Counted from the first letter of the stretch, positions 33,069-45,420 are shown. The stretch: DNA of 64,000 nucleotides from Amoebidium appalachense (GCA_963693365.1 CAVNZM010000017.1:1612001-1676000), one strand, 5' to 3'. Notes: generated by a model not told the origin, from the letters alone. Numbers and translations: made by a program.

Positions 33069-33794
33069 TCGCGCGCGCGTGCGCGCGTGTGCGCGTGTGC
33101 GTGCATGCGCATGCGGGTGCACGGGCGTGCCCACGTGTATGTATTTGTGTGTGTGTTTATGGGGAGAAGGGGGAATCAACACAAGTATCTTGGTACTTTG
33201 TGTGTGTAGGTGGGCTTGGGGGTGCGGGAATTATCACAACTCCGTGTGTATGCATGTATGTTTAGGTGTTTGTGTGTGTCTCAGTATGCTGTAGGGAGAC
33301 GGGTTTGAGTTGTGCGAAAAGAAGGGGGGGGGAGGGGGGGCGATCAGAACATTGATGATGTTTGGGCAGGCCTTCCAGTTAACGACACAGCCCTCCGGTT
33401 GCTCCCGTCTGTCAATTCGTGTTGTTAGCCTCCGAGTCAGAGAAAAAGAAGACAATCAAACATGCACCAAAAAGCATCTCTGCCCCCTCCCCACCCAACT
33501 CCCCCTGCACACATACACATACACACCAATACCACCCCCACCACCACCACCACCACACGCACATACGCACACCCCAATACCACCACCACAAACTAGGTGT
33601 TCCTTATAGCTCTTAAACGATCCAAAATCCGAGTTGTAAAACACCCGAAATTTGACTACAGCACCTTTACGCAAGCTCAGAATCCCATAGCAAAGGAAGA
33701 ACAAGAGGTTTCTGTACCTCTCTCTCCTCTTTCGATCGTCGTCTGAAGAGATGGCGGCGAAAGAAAAAGCGCGCCAAAATTCAGATAATACCAT
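31944..33794 (-). pseudogene. broken paralogue 2 of the unrecognised Cys-containing family
   Basis: Exons on the minus strand: 33718-33794 (MVLSEFWRAFSFAAISSDDD, donor AG|GTACAG), 33351-33408 (REQPEGCVVNWKACPNIIN) and about 31944-32697. They match paralogue 1 in order and phase: YYPHSNPSPIPPC then ECRVC, IRVAHFLNQNPFNEP, FYYPEFQG against YFFPQLQG, SPNAHISAACAGAVN and HHVFIDWEFGKEDVCVG. Exon 3 ends at AAG|GTGTTT, the same intron position as in paralogue 1. Lesions: the C14 run (32417-32430) has one base too many for the frame, TGA stands at 32205-32207, and exon 4 is absent before the next gene. The exon 3 acceptor is uncertain (32697 or 32717). Exon 1 includes an E2F-like TTTTGGCGCGC. Either a pseudogene, or a gene damaged by homopolymer errors plus a true nonsense codon. 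Confidence 0.6.
32983..33065 (+). repeat. (GT)n microsatellite
   Basis: A pure (GT)n run of about 82 bp followed by CG-rich alternating sequence. It is in intron 2 of broken paralogue 2, reading (CA)n on that gene's sense strand. Confidence 0.95.
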
Positions 33795-34120
33795 TAGCCA
33801 TCAACAATTATAGATAGTCAAATATAGAAATACGTAAGTCAGAACCCAATCATATTTGTTTAAAGTCATTTAATTATGATGTCGAGCGGCTCACCAATTT
33901 GCCACGATAAACACACATGTTTTTCAAGAACTGCCTGAATTAACTAGTACTACAGATTACGCACAAGCGGGCACACGTGAGTCACACAATCGTGTCGATT
34001 TTTAGTTTTTTGGTGTTGTGTTGGTTTGTTAGCACAATACGAAGGACAAGCATACACTCGCGCATATATAGGTAGCTTTTCGACTCTCACATCCTCATAT
34101 ATACCACTCTCCCAACCACC

Positions 34121-34335
34121 ATGAGCCCCACCCCTTCGACCCCTCAATACGCCTTTGGCCAACCAACGAACTACCTTACCGAGAAGCACCCAGCAAACAT
34201 GGAGGATGATGAGCAATATGGCTTTCATCCATACCCCAAAAGGAGGAACATGCAACCTTCACCTGAGAGGCAGAGGGCGGCACCGGCAATGTATGGATCA
34301 TCCACCTTTGAAGTTGCTTGGGAAAGTGGTGGCTT
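34121..34335 (+). CDS. first exon of an unrecognised gene
   Basis: ATG 34121 has a strong context (accaccATGa). The exon encodes [20 protein letters not shown] and continues with [20 protein letters not shown] to a good GTATGT donor, about 71 residues rich in Pro, Gln and Tyr and probably disordered. It is divergent from broken paralogue 2 (326 bases between starts). The exons at 36.25-37.08 kb could follow it: their phase fits an acceptor at 36252, or an acceptor at 36233 with a different donor. No family is recognised. Confidence 0.4.
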
Positions 34336-34456
34336 GTATGTGCGTGTTTGCGTGTAGTCTGCATGTTTGTGTGTTTGGGGGTGCTGGGAATGGGGGAGTA
34401 GTGGAGGGATTGGGTGTGTGTGCGTGCGTGCGTGGGATGGGAGAGGAGAGGGTAGG

Positions 34457-35075
<619 letters not shown>

Positions 35076-35284
35076 TGTGCATGTGTGTGTGCGTGTGTGT
35101 TTGCGTGTGTTTGTGTGTCTGTATCTGGCAGGGGACAGTTTCGCACGCGTGGCAGCGGGAGGGGCAAGGTGAGGGGAGGGAGGGGGGGAAGGGGGAGGGG
35201 AGGGGGGACATTTTTTTTTGTTTTTTTTTTCTGTTTTTTTTTTTGAGACAATGTTCGTTGGTGTGTTTGAGTAGGCATTCTTGA

Positions 35285-36111
35285 AACGATTATTAGACGT
35301 TCCCTCCCTTCCTCTCTCCCTCCCTTTGTTCTTCCCTCCCTGTCCCCCCGCCCCCCTCTCCTCCCCCCACCCCCCGCCGCCGTCTCTCTGCGGCCCTCCC
35401 CCTGCCCTCCCGCTCCTCCCCCCTCCCCCTCCGTCCTCCCACTCTCGCTCTCGCACACACGCACATGCTGACACACAGACACACAATCCCCCCCCCCCCC
35501 CCCCCCCCTCTCTCTCTCTCGCCCTCTGTGTCGCTCTCTCTCTCTCCCTCTCTCTCGCTCTCTCTCCCCCCCTCTCTTCCCCCCCCGCCCCTCTCTCTCT
35601 TCTCTCGCTCTCTCTCTCTCCCTCCCTTCCTCCCCCCCCTTCTCCCTTCCCCCGCCCCTCTCTTTCTCCCCGCCCTCCCCTCTCTTTCTCTCTCCCCCCC
35701 CCCCCCCCCCCCCCCCCCCGCTTCTCGCTCCCTGCCTCGACCCCGCCTCCCCCCCCCTCCCCTCCCGGCACCCCCCCGGCCCCTTTCCTCCGCTTTTCTA
35801 CCCTCTTCCCTGTTTCCTTTCTCGAACTACCTCCAAGACTACCATACGGTCTCCCTCCCCCCCCCCCCGACCCCCCCCCCCCCGACCCCCGCCCCACCTT
35901 CCTTCCTTTTTCCCCCCCGTCCCCTTCTCCCCTTCAGCCTTCCCCCCCCCCCCCTCGTCCCCTACCGCCCTCACCTTTTTGTAGAGTTCTAAAATCTACA
36001 CGCCTCTGACCCCCCCCCCCCCCCCCCCCCCCTTCCCCTCCACATACACACGCACACACAGTCAAAGCAGGCACACGCACGGGAACACAGACTGGACCCA
36101 TACACGCATGC

Positions 36112-36165
<54 letters not shown>

Positions 36166-36175
36166 ACACGTGTTG
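35285..36175 (+). repeat. pyrimidine-rich C-run block
   Basis: Nearly pure C/T sequence with several long C runs (35489-35508, 35694-35719, 36010-36031, 36114-36150), ending in (CA)n. It may be the intron between the 34.1 and 36.2 kb exons. Confidence 0.85.
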
Positions 36176-36253
36176 AACAATTCGAGTCTCAAGCCGGCCT
36201 AACCGTCTTTCCTCCCCGTTATATCCGCTATAGTTATATTATTTGCGGAAAGT

Positions 36254-36632
36254 ATGGCACTAACATGTATTCAACCAAAAATATTCAGAACGCGCCGAAA
36301 ATTCCTGACAATCCGCGCAACCCCACACAACTTTCACGTGGAGAATTTCAGATCCATAAGTGACACCCTCTTTGTGCCCATGGGGTCTGATGTGGTCATA
36401 AACCCCCGCCGCTACGACCAATTTACATTTGAGGTTGTGAAATTTCACGTTGGAGACGCAAACGGAAGCTGGCAGAGCTGCCATTTTGGTTTGTCCCCCC
36501 CCCCCCCCCCCCTCTCCCCCCTGATTTAGAGCGGATACATTCTTTATTGAAGCGCTATTCACCAAGCCCTGTATGTGTGCCAAGCCTAGACGCATGTTTT
36601 GGGGGAGGGGTGAGGAAGGGGGGAGGTTTGTG

Positions 36633-36684
<52 letters not shown>

Positions 36685-37077
36685 GAGGGGAGGGAGTGAG
36701 AGGGGAAGCAGGATGGGGGGGGGGGGGGGGGAGGGGGGAGGGGGGGAGGGAGGGGGGAGGGGGGGGGGGGGGAAGGGGGTTGTGCGGGGACAGTCAGATC
36801 TATAGACCACATGCACACACGTATATAAGTTCAGGTTTCAACTCAGTTGAATTTAAATTCAACAAGTGACATGTTTTTATTTCCATTTCGATTGCTAGCC
36901 AATGACTAACCGCCATTTATTTCCTTTTTAGGTGACGTCATGCACTGCTGGCGCTACGACCCGGAGTTTGAAGACGTCGAAAAGAAGATTCGAAGGGGCC
37001 TCTATATTGCTTACAGCCTGGCTTTTGCTGACAGAATCGAATTTTCAAAGGTTTACGAATTTGTAACTAATATGTGA
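36254..37077 (+). CDS. unrecognised small two-exon gene
   Basis: Exon 36254-36488 (donor TTTTG|GTTTGT) joins in phase to 36932-37077 (acceptor tcctttttag), giving 126 residues with a stop. The first part reads MALTCIQPKIFRTRRKFLTI and contains VVINPRRYDQFTFEVVKFHV, which suggests beta strands. The second reads DVMHCWRYDPEFEDVEKKIR followed by a hydrophobic helix (GLYIAYSLAFADRIEF). The frame stays open upstream to 36203, after a pyrimidine-rich acceptor at 36233, so this may be the 3' part of the gene starting at 34121. A donor-like AAG|GTTTAC at 37050 means the last seven codons could be intron read-through. Confidence 0.45.
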
Positions 37078-37289
37078 TTGGAGAATTAGATGTTTTAAAA
37101 AAAGAAAACAAGGCAGTTACAGTTTTAAGAGTTTGGAATTTTCATTTTCAGGGTGTGTTTTGAAAGTGAGTTTCGGAGAAAAGGTAGTATGGTTAAGAGT
37201 TAACATCACAAACATGCAACAAAGAGAAGAAGAAAAAAAGAAAAAGGAAAGAAAAGGCAAAGAAACAAACCAATACATATTTAACATAC

Positions 37290-37600
37290 ACACGGCACAC
37301 ACACACGCGCGTACAGACACGCATACACCCGCACACACGCGCGCGCGCACACACGCACACGCACACGCACACGCACGCGCACGCGCACGCGCAAGCGCAA
37401 GCGCAAGCGCACGCGCACGCACACGCACACGCACACGCACACGCACACGCACACGCACACGCACACGCACACACGCACACTCACACACACAGAGAGAGAC
37501 ACACACACATCCACACACACGCACACACACACACACACGCACACTCACACACAGAGAGAGAGACACACACATCCACACACACGAACACCCACACACACAT
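37290..37600 (+). repeat. (GCACAC)n/(GCAC)n variant repeats
   Basis: Alternating purine-pyrimidine repeats: CACACG hexamers, GCAAGC and GCACGC variants, and two copies of [22 protein letters not shown] text with tcacacac flanks (near 37480 and 37540). The frames through it are artefacts. No gene is seen from 37.08 to 39.7 kb, which otherwise holds homopolymers and one dispersed repeat. Confidence 0.85.
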
Positions 37601-37982
37601 GAGCACACGTACAAAATGAGGCAGGACTAGCACATCGATGTACATTCATGTGGTAACCGAGGCCTAGGTTTTTACGGATTACTCTGCCGATTTTGTCTAT
37701 GTTCCCAGCATAATTTTGCACTATCATACTTTGTTGTGCTTCTTTGACTCCTTCATTCTCTTTTTTCCATTTTCTTTCTTTCTTCCTTTCTTTCCTTCCT
37801 TCTTCTTCTTCTTCTTACAAAGCCCAATGTGGATACTGTACATATGGTACATGCGCACAGTCGAATCGCGTGTAGGTTAGAATGTATATGAACTTGTACA
37901 TACAGAATCGTAACATATCGGGGCAGAAGACAGAAGGCACGCACTCTTATGTGGACGTCTCTTTTGAACCTTTGCTGTCTTC

Positions 37983-38031
<49 letters not shown>

Positions 38032-38039
38032 GGGGCTAA

Positions 38040-38195
38040 ACTCGGATACTGTGGATGACGTAGGTAGGGCCCCCGTTGAGGATGGGCTTTGCTTATCATG
38101 CATACTTCTTTTATGTATGGTTTGCACTCGGCATTGTACATGTGTTGTTGGTTGTGAATGTGTGCTGCGTACTTCATAACGCATTCAACCCCCCC
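38040..38195 (+). repeat. C-tailed dispersed repeat, 3' part
   Basis: Starts at the actcggatactgtggatgac block, continues gaggatgggctttgcttatc and catacttcttttatgtatgg, and ends acgcattcaa followed by a long C tract. It aligns with the 3' half of the 24.6 kb copy. A long C tract also precedes it. Confidence 0.65.
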
Positions 38196-38473
38196 CCCCC
38201 CCCCCCCCCTCCCCCCCCCCCCCCACCTTAATGCATTACCTCCCACCTGTTGATGACCAACGGGGGGGAAGGGGCTGGGACCCTCTTTATGGCGCAGGTG
38301 CACATGTAGTTCGAAACCTACTTTTTTCTCTTTCTCTCACCTCCTTGAATTTCCCGCCCCAAAAGAAAAGTAAATCAAAGAAAATGAAGCTTGGAAGGAA
38401 ACTTCGAGGGATAAGTTGGTAGGTAGGTGGGTGGTTTCCCGAGGAATTGGGGGTGGTATTTTTTTTTTTTTTT

Positions 38474-38528
<55 letters not shown>

Positions 38529-38754
38529 GCAGGGGAGCCAGAAGGAAGGAAGGGACGAATAGCAGTAACCGAAAAACTGATAGATGGATGAGTCCGTTGG
38601 CACCCCGATTCGTCTTCATCCTCCCCCCGCTCTGCACACACACGCCGGCAGGTCCCCTCACCCCCTCCCCGTCTCTCATTTTCTTTGAGACTATCCCTGC
38701 CCCTCTCTCACTCTCTCATCTGGGGGTCCGGCCTTCAGTCTGGCTCTCTGCGAG

Positions 38755-38816
<62 letters not shown>

Positions 38817-39744
38817 ACACACCATTACTCTTTTCCCTCCCCCCCTGGACTCCTCCCAGCAGTCCTTCCGTCCGTCCCTTTCGATCCCCCTCCCCCCCCC
38901 CCCCCCCCCCCCCCCCCCTCCCCTCCTCCCCCTCCCACCCCCCACCCGGGGTCCCCTTCCTCACCGCTCCTCCCCCTTCCTTCCCTCGCTTTCCCTTTCC
39001 CCTGCTTCGAACGTGCTTCTTTCCAAAGAAGGCACGGCACAGACACACAGAAGAAGAGGGCGGAGCAGATACATATTTACAATTTCATGCGCTTGAAGTT
39101 TCCATCCTATCACAGACAAAAATGAGCGCCCATTATTTGACAAAAAACTGCCATGTGCTCATGGTACCCTAGGGCCGTTTCTTGGTTTCCACTCCGGGTC
39201 CCCTCTGCATACTTGTGGCACCAAAACTTCAAACCGTTCCTATTTTCTATTTTATTTTACCCCGTTTTGTCTTCCGGGGGGGGGGGGGGGGGGTTGAGCG
39301 GGAGGGGGGGGGGGGGGGGGGGGGGCTCGAGAGAGAGGGGGGGGGGGGGGGGGGGGGGGCTTGTACACCCCTTTGCTAAGTTAACACGCCTTTGCCAATC
39401 AAAAAAGTTTTTAAGAAAAAAATGAATGAAAAGAAGAAAAAAAAAATCAAAACCCCGTAGGACCCTTTTTTTTTTTTTTGGCGCCCACGGTATCGGGTAC
39501 CCCACCCTGGGGCAGTGCAGCTGTGCCAAAAAAAATTTCTTTTCTTTTCTTTCTTCTTTTTTTTTTTTTTTTTTTTTTTTTGGGCTCGGCAAGTATCCCA
39601 TCGGTAGACAGAGTGATACTATGATAATTTATTTTAGCCTACAAATGATTGCTCACATATCTGGCTTGATTTTTCAAGGCTAACAACCAGACGTTTTAAG
39701 CTGCTTTGAAGAACAGAAAGGGGGGGGAAAGGACAGGGCAGAAT

Positions 39745-39982
39745 TCAGAAACTGTATTCACACCTATTTATGTGATTTTCAACAGCACCACCTATACTCA
39801 TTGTTATTATTGTCACCGAGCTCCCTGGAGTACACGTAAGCTGATCAATGATTCCAATTTGCACAGCTAGGAACAATATTGCCGCACATGGCACAGACGT
39901 TCTCGTCACTGAAGCAAATATTGTAATGTTACACTTGCCCAGCGAGCATACACTGACCCGTTCTGGCACATACAGTGGTGAA
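39745..39982 (-). other. possible terminal exon of an unknown gene
   Basis: After an acceptor-like aaatacag, the minus strand stays open for 79 codons. It starts SPLYVPERVSVCSLGKC and includes CAAILFLAVQIGIIDQLTC, then a stop at 39745. The sequence is complex and not repeat-derived, and the composition is protein-like with one hydrophobic stretch. Upstream, frames at 40325-40522 and 40525-40640 also look somewhat protein-like, but a TAA separates them. It could be an exon, a decayed gene or chance. Confidence 0.25.
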
Positions 39983-40090
39983 CTGTATTTAAAATAATGT
40001 GAAAATCGAGATAAATAGAGCTAAAATTTTCCACTGAGTTAGCTGCAGATACTATAAGTTGACCACACCAACCCTAGTGGAATTTTGTTA

Positions 40091-40121
<31 letters not shown>

Positions 40122-40133
40122 CACACACACACA

Positions 40134-40164
<31 letters not shown>

Positions 40165-40809
40165 CACACCACCCCTCATCGCCCCACCTCCCGGGGAAAC
40201 TTACTAATAGTAAGAACTTAAGGGCCATGTTTTCAATGTTCTCCACCTGACCTATTTCCAAATTTAAGTAACCATGATCTAAAATTTCGGTCACCCCCTG
40301 TATGTATACGTACGTACAACACCCCTATGGTGTGGCACTAGTCACAGCAGTATTCCTCATCATCCGAAAAACCTGCGAATTCTGAATTTTCAATATAATC
40401 AGGCTGACTCCAGTACACCCAAAAGACAGACGGTATCCGAGGCTATGGCGACAATCACGGATCGCCTCTGTTAGCTTCTTAACCGATTCTAGATCAAGCA
40501 CTATATGGCTTTGATACTCCAAACCGTTTTACACGGCAGGCAGGATCGACTCGACGGATGCACTGGCACCAAATGGCATCAGTGGCTCAAAACACAGGTT
40601 CAACCGTGCGTCGTCTTGAGAAGACTCTGAGGTGCCATAGCCATGTTAGAGTTAGAGGAACAGATACGCGTTCGATCGGATCGTCCATATAAGGAAACTA
40701 AAAACCGTTTTTGCGAAGGCAATAGCTCCTAACTAAGGAAAGGTATTTTGTTCCGAGGCTCAAGATATGAGCCCTTCCCCCCCTCCCCCTTCCCCCCCCT
40801 TTCCAACCC

Positions 40810-40849
<40 letters not shown>

Positions 40850-41016
40850 CCCCCTTCCCCCCCCCCCTCGCCCGCCCCCCCCTCCTCCCCGGTAATCTTC
40901 CTCCAACCCCAATCCAGACCTGCCCATCGACCCTGCAAAGAAAACGTCTGACCAGTCACTTTTCATTTCCCTTGCTCATCGCCACCCCCAGACCCTCTCT
41001 TCCCCCCCTCCCCCCC

Positions 41017-41047
<31 letters not shown>

Positions 41048-41152
41048 TTTCCCCCCCCCCTTCCTCCCCTCATTTAAAGAAGGAAAAAAAGAAAGAAAGA
41101 AAGAAAAAAAGAAACACAGGCTCACTCTTCACGAATTGAATTCTAAAGTGAC

Positions 41153-41407
41153 TCACCTGACCCGCTCTGCACTTGCGCAAGTGTACGTCCTCTGCAGCAG
41201 CCTGGCCCCAACCGATAGCACCGAGGCAGTACCGTGAGTAGTGCTATCATTAGCCGCCCCTGCAGACAACATCGTGAAGGGGCTGAATGTGTTGAGCCAA
41301 CGATGTGCTGTGCTGCGGCCTCCTCCTCTCTCTCTCTCTCTCTCCCCCCCCCCCTCTCCCCCCTCCCCCCTTAGACCTCCCACGGAACCCCCCCCCCCAT
41401 CTGTGCC

Positions 41408-41471
<64 letters not shown>

Positions 41472-41531
41472 GGCCACAAAGGGGACGTGGTTCGGGGCAC
41501 GGCCCACGGCGGCGCGCGCAAAGGGAAACAT
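41153..41531 (-). other. possible N-terminal exons of a basic, Ser/Ala-rich protein
   Basis: On the minus strand ATG 41531 starts MFPFARAAVGRAPNHVPF, rich in Arg and Ala like a mitochondrial presequence, with a weak GTGGCC donor. Across a CA/GA-rich gap, 41153-41275 is open with LSVGARLLQRTYTC and ends at a good donor (GTCAG|GTGAGT). Phase between them is not settled and no downstream exon is secure. Confidence 0.22.
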
Positions 41532-41942
41532 GGCCTCGCGTCGCGACTGGCGGTGGTTGACGCTGCAAACTTAATAGCAAACTAGTAGATAGTGCTCGAG
41601 CTCGGGAGCCGCCTCGAACTTCAGTTTACCGATTTTGCAGGAACCTGTATGTGTTGAATTCGAAGCCGGATTTTGTCACTGTCAAAGTGACTTGTGCCGC
41701 ATAGACCGATTCCTTTTCAATTGTTCAACGGGTTTGGCTCATAAATAACCTCACTTCTCATGCCCGACACAGCCACCGCGTACCCGCGATCTCACTCATG
41801 CAGCTGTCACATGTATTGAAAAATTAAAGGGTGTATGTATGCCGCCCTTGTCAGTGATGTTATGCAAACAAATGCCACAAACGTGTATGGCAATTGCAGC
41901 ATGGGTTTAACAGCTGTACGACATGGAATCTCATGAGTTCAC

Positions 41943-41984
41943 ATTAGATAGCGCACCGAAACTTTTTTCGGTGCGCTATCTAAT
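41943..41984. repeat. perfect 19-bp inverted repeat with 4-base loop
   Basis: The arm attagatagcgcaccgaaa (41943-41961) is matched exactly by its reverse complement at 41966-41984. The loop is cttt. It lies in complex sequence with no gene within several hundred bases. Possible readings are a foldback remnant, a hairpin RNA precursor or an end of an excised element. Confidence 0.8.
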
Positions 41985-42245
41985 CACTGTGGTTTGCGGT
42001 GACGCCTAGATCTGGGCTCGAGGCTCTTGATGTTGTGACCCCCCCCCCCCCCCCCCCCCCCTCCCCCCCCCCCCTCCCGGTGTGTGTGGTCCCCTGGACC
42101 ACGTTGCACGGGGCCCCACGCTCCCCACACGGGCCCTTTGTAGTCGTAGGTCTTTGGGATGTGCATTAATCAATTCTTATTGGCTAAACAAGCAAGAATC
42201 AACTGTTACAACGACAAACTGAATCTGGATAGGAAACCTCGGGAG

Positions 42246-42249
<4 letters not shown>

Positions 42250-42277
<28 letters not shown>

Positions 42278-42295
42278 ACTCCCCCTGCACACTGT

Positions 42296-42376
<81 letters not shown>

Positions 42377-42400
42377 TCACACACACACACACGCACAAAA
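42250..42400 (+). repeat. C run followed by (CA)n
   Basis: A C run at 42247-42277 is followed after a short spacer by (CA)n to 42392, then an A-rich tail. No gene is seen from 42.0 to 43.2 kb; the rest is complex sequence plus a T/G homopolymer block (42778-42895) and GAGT repeats. Confidence 0.85.
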
Positions 42401-43224
42401 TAAGAAAAGAATAAGAAATGCGAGAGAAAAAAAAAAAAGAAAAGAAAAGAAGTCAAAGCCGGTCTTTTGTCATTGAGGCAAAGAAACCACCTGATGAGGC
42501 TCTCGGTGGCACGTCCATTCGATTCCCCCCCCCCCCCCCTCCCCTCCTCCGCCCGTGCATGACTTAGGCACCGGTAATGCATATGATCCCCTCAAACAGC
42601 ACGCATGCATACTAAAAGCAAGTGCACACACGCACATGTACAGGGGAGAAGAAAACTGAAGTTTTAATGATATTTTTATGATGATATGTACGAAGAGGGG
42701 ATGCTAGGTTAATTGGTCATAAAGCAGTTTCACCTTCCAACCTTGTTATTGCTTGGAATCACACTGCTGCTGCCTTTTTATTTTTTATTTTTATTTTTAT
42801 TTTTATTTTTTTTTGGGGGGGGGGGGGGGGGGAGGGGGAGGGAGAGGGGGAGGGGAGGGGGGGGGCGGCAGGGGGGGGGGGGGGAAGGGGGGGTGAGAGT
42901 GAGTGAGTGAGAGAGTGAATGAGTGAGTGAGTGAGTTAGTGAGTTAGTGAGTGAGTGGGTGATTATGGAGAGAGTGTGTGTGTGTGGGTGGGTGGTTGGG
43001 GGGGACCGGAAAGGGGGGTTGGGGTTTGGGGTTTCCGGGTTGTGGTTGGTTGGTTGGTTAACATTTCCTGCAGGGGTGCATATCTTCAGGTTTTTGAATT
43101 TTATGATATGGTTTTACACGGCATATATAGTCTTATTACCATCGTATTCTTAAATATCGTTTATACGACTTTTATCTCTTATGATTGCTATATGTCCAAA
43201 GCAATCATACTGTGTCACCGAAAA

Positions 43225-43425
43225 CATTGGCGGTAGAGCATTGAGAATATTTTTTCAGCAGGAGGCACCTGGTTCGAATCCCGGGATGTAGCGCATTGGG
43301 GATCGGATGCCCTGATGGGACTCGCCTGGGTGCAGAACTATGGCAATGGCCCTCTAAGCTAACTCCAACCGGGGTAGTCAAGGATCGGATGCCTTGGCTA
43401 TTCCGGAAAGTTTTTTTTTTTTCTT
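43225..43425 (+). mobile_element. tRNA-like SINE with T-rich tail
   Basis: The segment ggcggtagagcattgag resembles a tRNA D-arm or A box. The ggttcgaatccc at about 43273 is a near-perfect B box with a TpsiC-like stem. Together they form a pol III type 2 promoter. A tRNA-unrelated body follows with two copies of ggatcggatgcc (near 43299 and 43385), ending in a T run at about 43411-43422. No full tRNA cloverleaf forms, so a functional tRNA gene is unlikely. It directly abuts the retrotransposon. Confidence 0.5.
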
Positions 43426-43429
43426 CTTA

Positions 43430-45420
43430 AGGCATTGTGCCCTCCGCCCGTTATTACCAAAGGCGGGAATACGCCTCTGCTCCTCCACCGTTTGCATATT
43501 TGGTGAGTGAGTTCGTCTCCGCCTTTTATGAGTTGGGCTTCATTCCTTCGTCGCGGAATGACACTCTTGTTAATCCAGTCCGCAAGAAGGTCTCTACTCC
43601 ATGGTCCGATTTCTTCTTTTCGGCCGGTCACCTTAACCAACATATTTCGTCGGCTATTCGAGTCCTGCATATTGCGCGCCTTCCACAAGCATGAGACCTT
43701 ATCCAATGTATTTCGATTAAGCAACATTCAGGGCGCGTTTCGGCATGCTTATTCGTGCTATACTCATGCTCTTCTTTTACACGACACTATCCGTTCGGGA
43801 TGTCGCGAGGTTTGCTTCATCAACCTTAAGAATGCCTACGATACGGTTCCGACGAATTTGCTTTGGCATAAGTTGGCGACTCGAGGGCTCCCACTTCCCT
43901 TTGGTCGACTACTTCAGGCGTTATTTGACCACACCCATGGGGCTGCCGTTGTGAATGGGGTACTGAGTAACGGATTCAGTCGTACACGAGGCCTTTTACA
44001 GGGCCCACTTTTGAGTCCCTCCTTTTTGATGTCTTTTATTGACGCCTTAGCGGTAGAAATTCAACAATTTCCCGTTGCAGGCGACTCTTGTGTTTCCGGC
44101 CCTTTTTTCGCTGATGACATTGTTTTAGTCACTCATGATCCTTCTATTATGACTACCATGCTTTCTCGAGTAGATGATTGGTGTTTCCGAAATTTCATGA
44201 TAATTGGGATAGATAAACGCGGCACCTTTTCTCCCCATGCACACTACACTTTGAACAATCAACCTATCCCAGCTGTGTCCTCCTATGACTATTTGGTATG
44301 CCTTTCACCTCTAAGGGTATTTGCTTTGAACGCCTTTTGACTTCGCGCAATTCCCGTGCGCGTGGTCGTTTACACATCTATCAAGGCATTTTCGCAAGTA
44401 TTTCTAATGTCCATCCTGCTAATCTGCTCACTCTTTATAAAATTTTTCTTCGTCCATGTTTTGCATATGGCCTCCCGTTACTCTTGTGTGCCCCTCCACG
44501 GCAACAGCGTGCGGCGCTTCGGGAATTCGATTCCTTTCAGCGTGAATTCATCCAGTTCATCTCTCGGACCTCGCGTAGGCATCCTCTGACGGCTCCTTTG
44601 CTGAGTGTTTTTGGTCTCCCTCCGGCGAGTCAGCGTATGAATGAGTTGGGCCTTCGCTTTTGTTTTCATTTGGTTAGGCTTCCTTCTTATCATCCTTATG
44701 TTGCAATTCTTTCCTTCTTTAGACCCTGTTTCCTTCTTATCATCCTTTGTTGCAATTCTTTCCTTCTTTAGACCCTGTTCCCATTTCTAATATTCGTGCA
44801 GAATGTCCTGTACCCAAACTATCTCCCATTCAGAGATATCCTTTTAAATATTTGTCTCCTTTATTTTTCTCTTCCTCTATTTATCAGCAGTATGTTACTT
44901 GGTTTCAACTCAATATCCTTTGCTTCATCGTTGTGATAAAGAGTATCATGGTAGGACTCTTGAGCCTGTGCTTCTTTTTATATTAGAGACTCGTCTATTT
45001 TCTCTACAATCGTTAAGTAAATTAGCTACTTATATTCATCCTTCCTCTCGTAAACCTTCCACACTTGCCGATTTTACCATTCTAACCCCTTCTTGTGATA
45101 TTGCTTGGAAATGTTTATTTTGGCATTGTAACCTTAGTTGCCATAAATGTTTGTGTCACTTTTGTGCAGAACCTTTTTCTCGCAAACATCTAGATAAATG
45201 TATTTATTTATCTAAGATTGTTCCGTTAGAAATTCGAAGACTAGCTTATTTAGATAACCCTGATATTACTTCTATTGACTATCTGTTAAACCACCGTGTT
45301 TTTAACGAGTTTTCTAGGGTGTATGATTATTTGAGTCGTTATCTCCTCCGTATCCGTGAGTAGGGGTTTTTGTATTTTTCTTCTCTGAGATATCTGTGAT
45401 ATCTCCGGCTTGCTTCTCTT
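43430..45420 (+). mobile_element. 5'-truncated, inactive non-LTR retrotransposon (LINE)
   Basis: Encodes reverse transcriptase pieces of a LINE. The frame at 43507-44340 has motif A as CFINLKNAYDTVP (near 43818), a motif B region TRGLLQGPLLSPSF, and motif C FFADDIVLV (near 44107). The continuation at 44298-44771 follows after one missing base (YDYL then MPFTSKG). A frame at 44899-45363 ends with the zinc-knuckle-like CHKCLCHFCAEPFSRKHLDK and a final C. Another frameshift lies near 43608, before FRPVTLTN. The motif A aspartate expected before LKNAYD is asparagine. A 50-base unit is duplicated at about 44682-44780. No endonuclease domain is seen, so the copy is truncated. It cannot move by itself. 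Confidence 0.8.

Noticed and set aside
40262-40310. Tc1/mariner-like terminus (tttcggtcaccccctgta next to TA)
   Set aside because: No matching inverted copy was found in the window and no transposase is seen; a single short similarity is not enough.
43225-43300. Functional tRNA gene
   Set aside because: A and B boxes are present, but acceptor and anticodon stems do not pair into a cloverleaf. A tRNA-derived SINE fits better.
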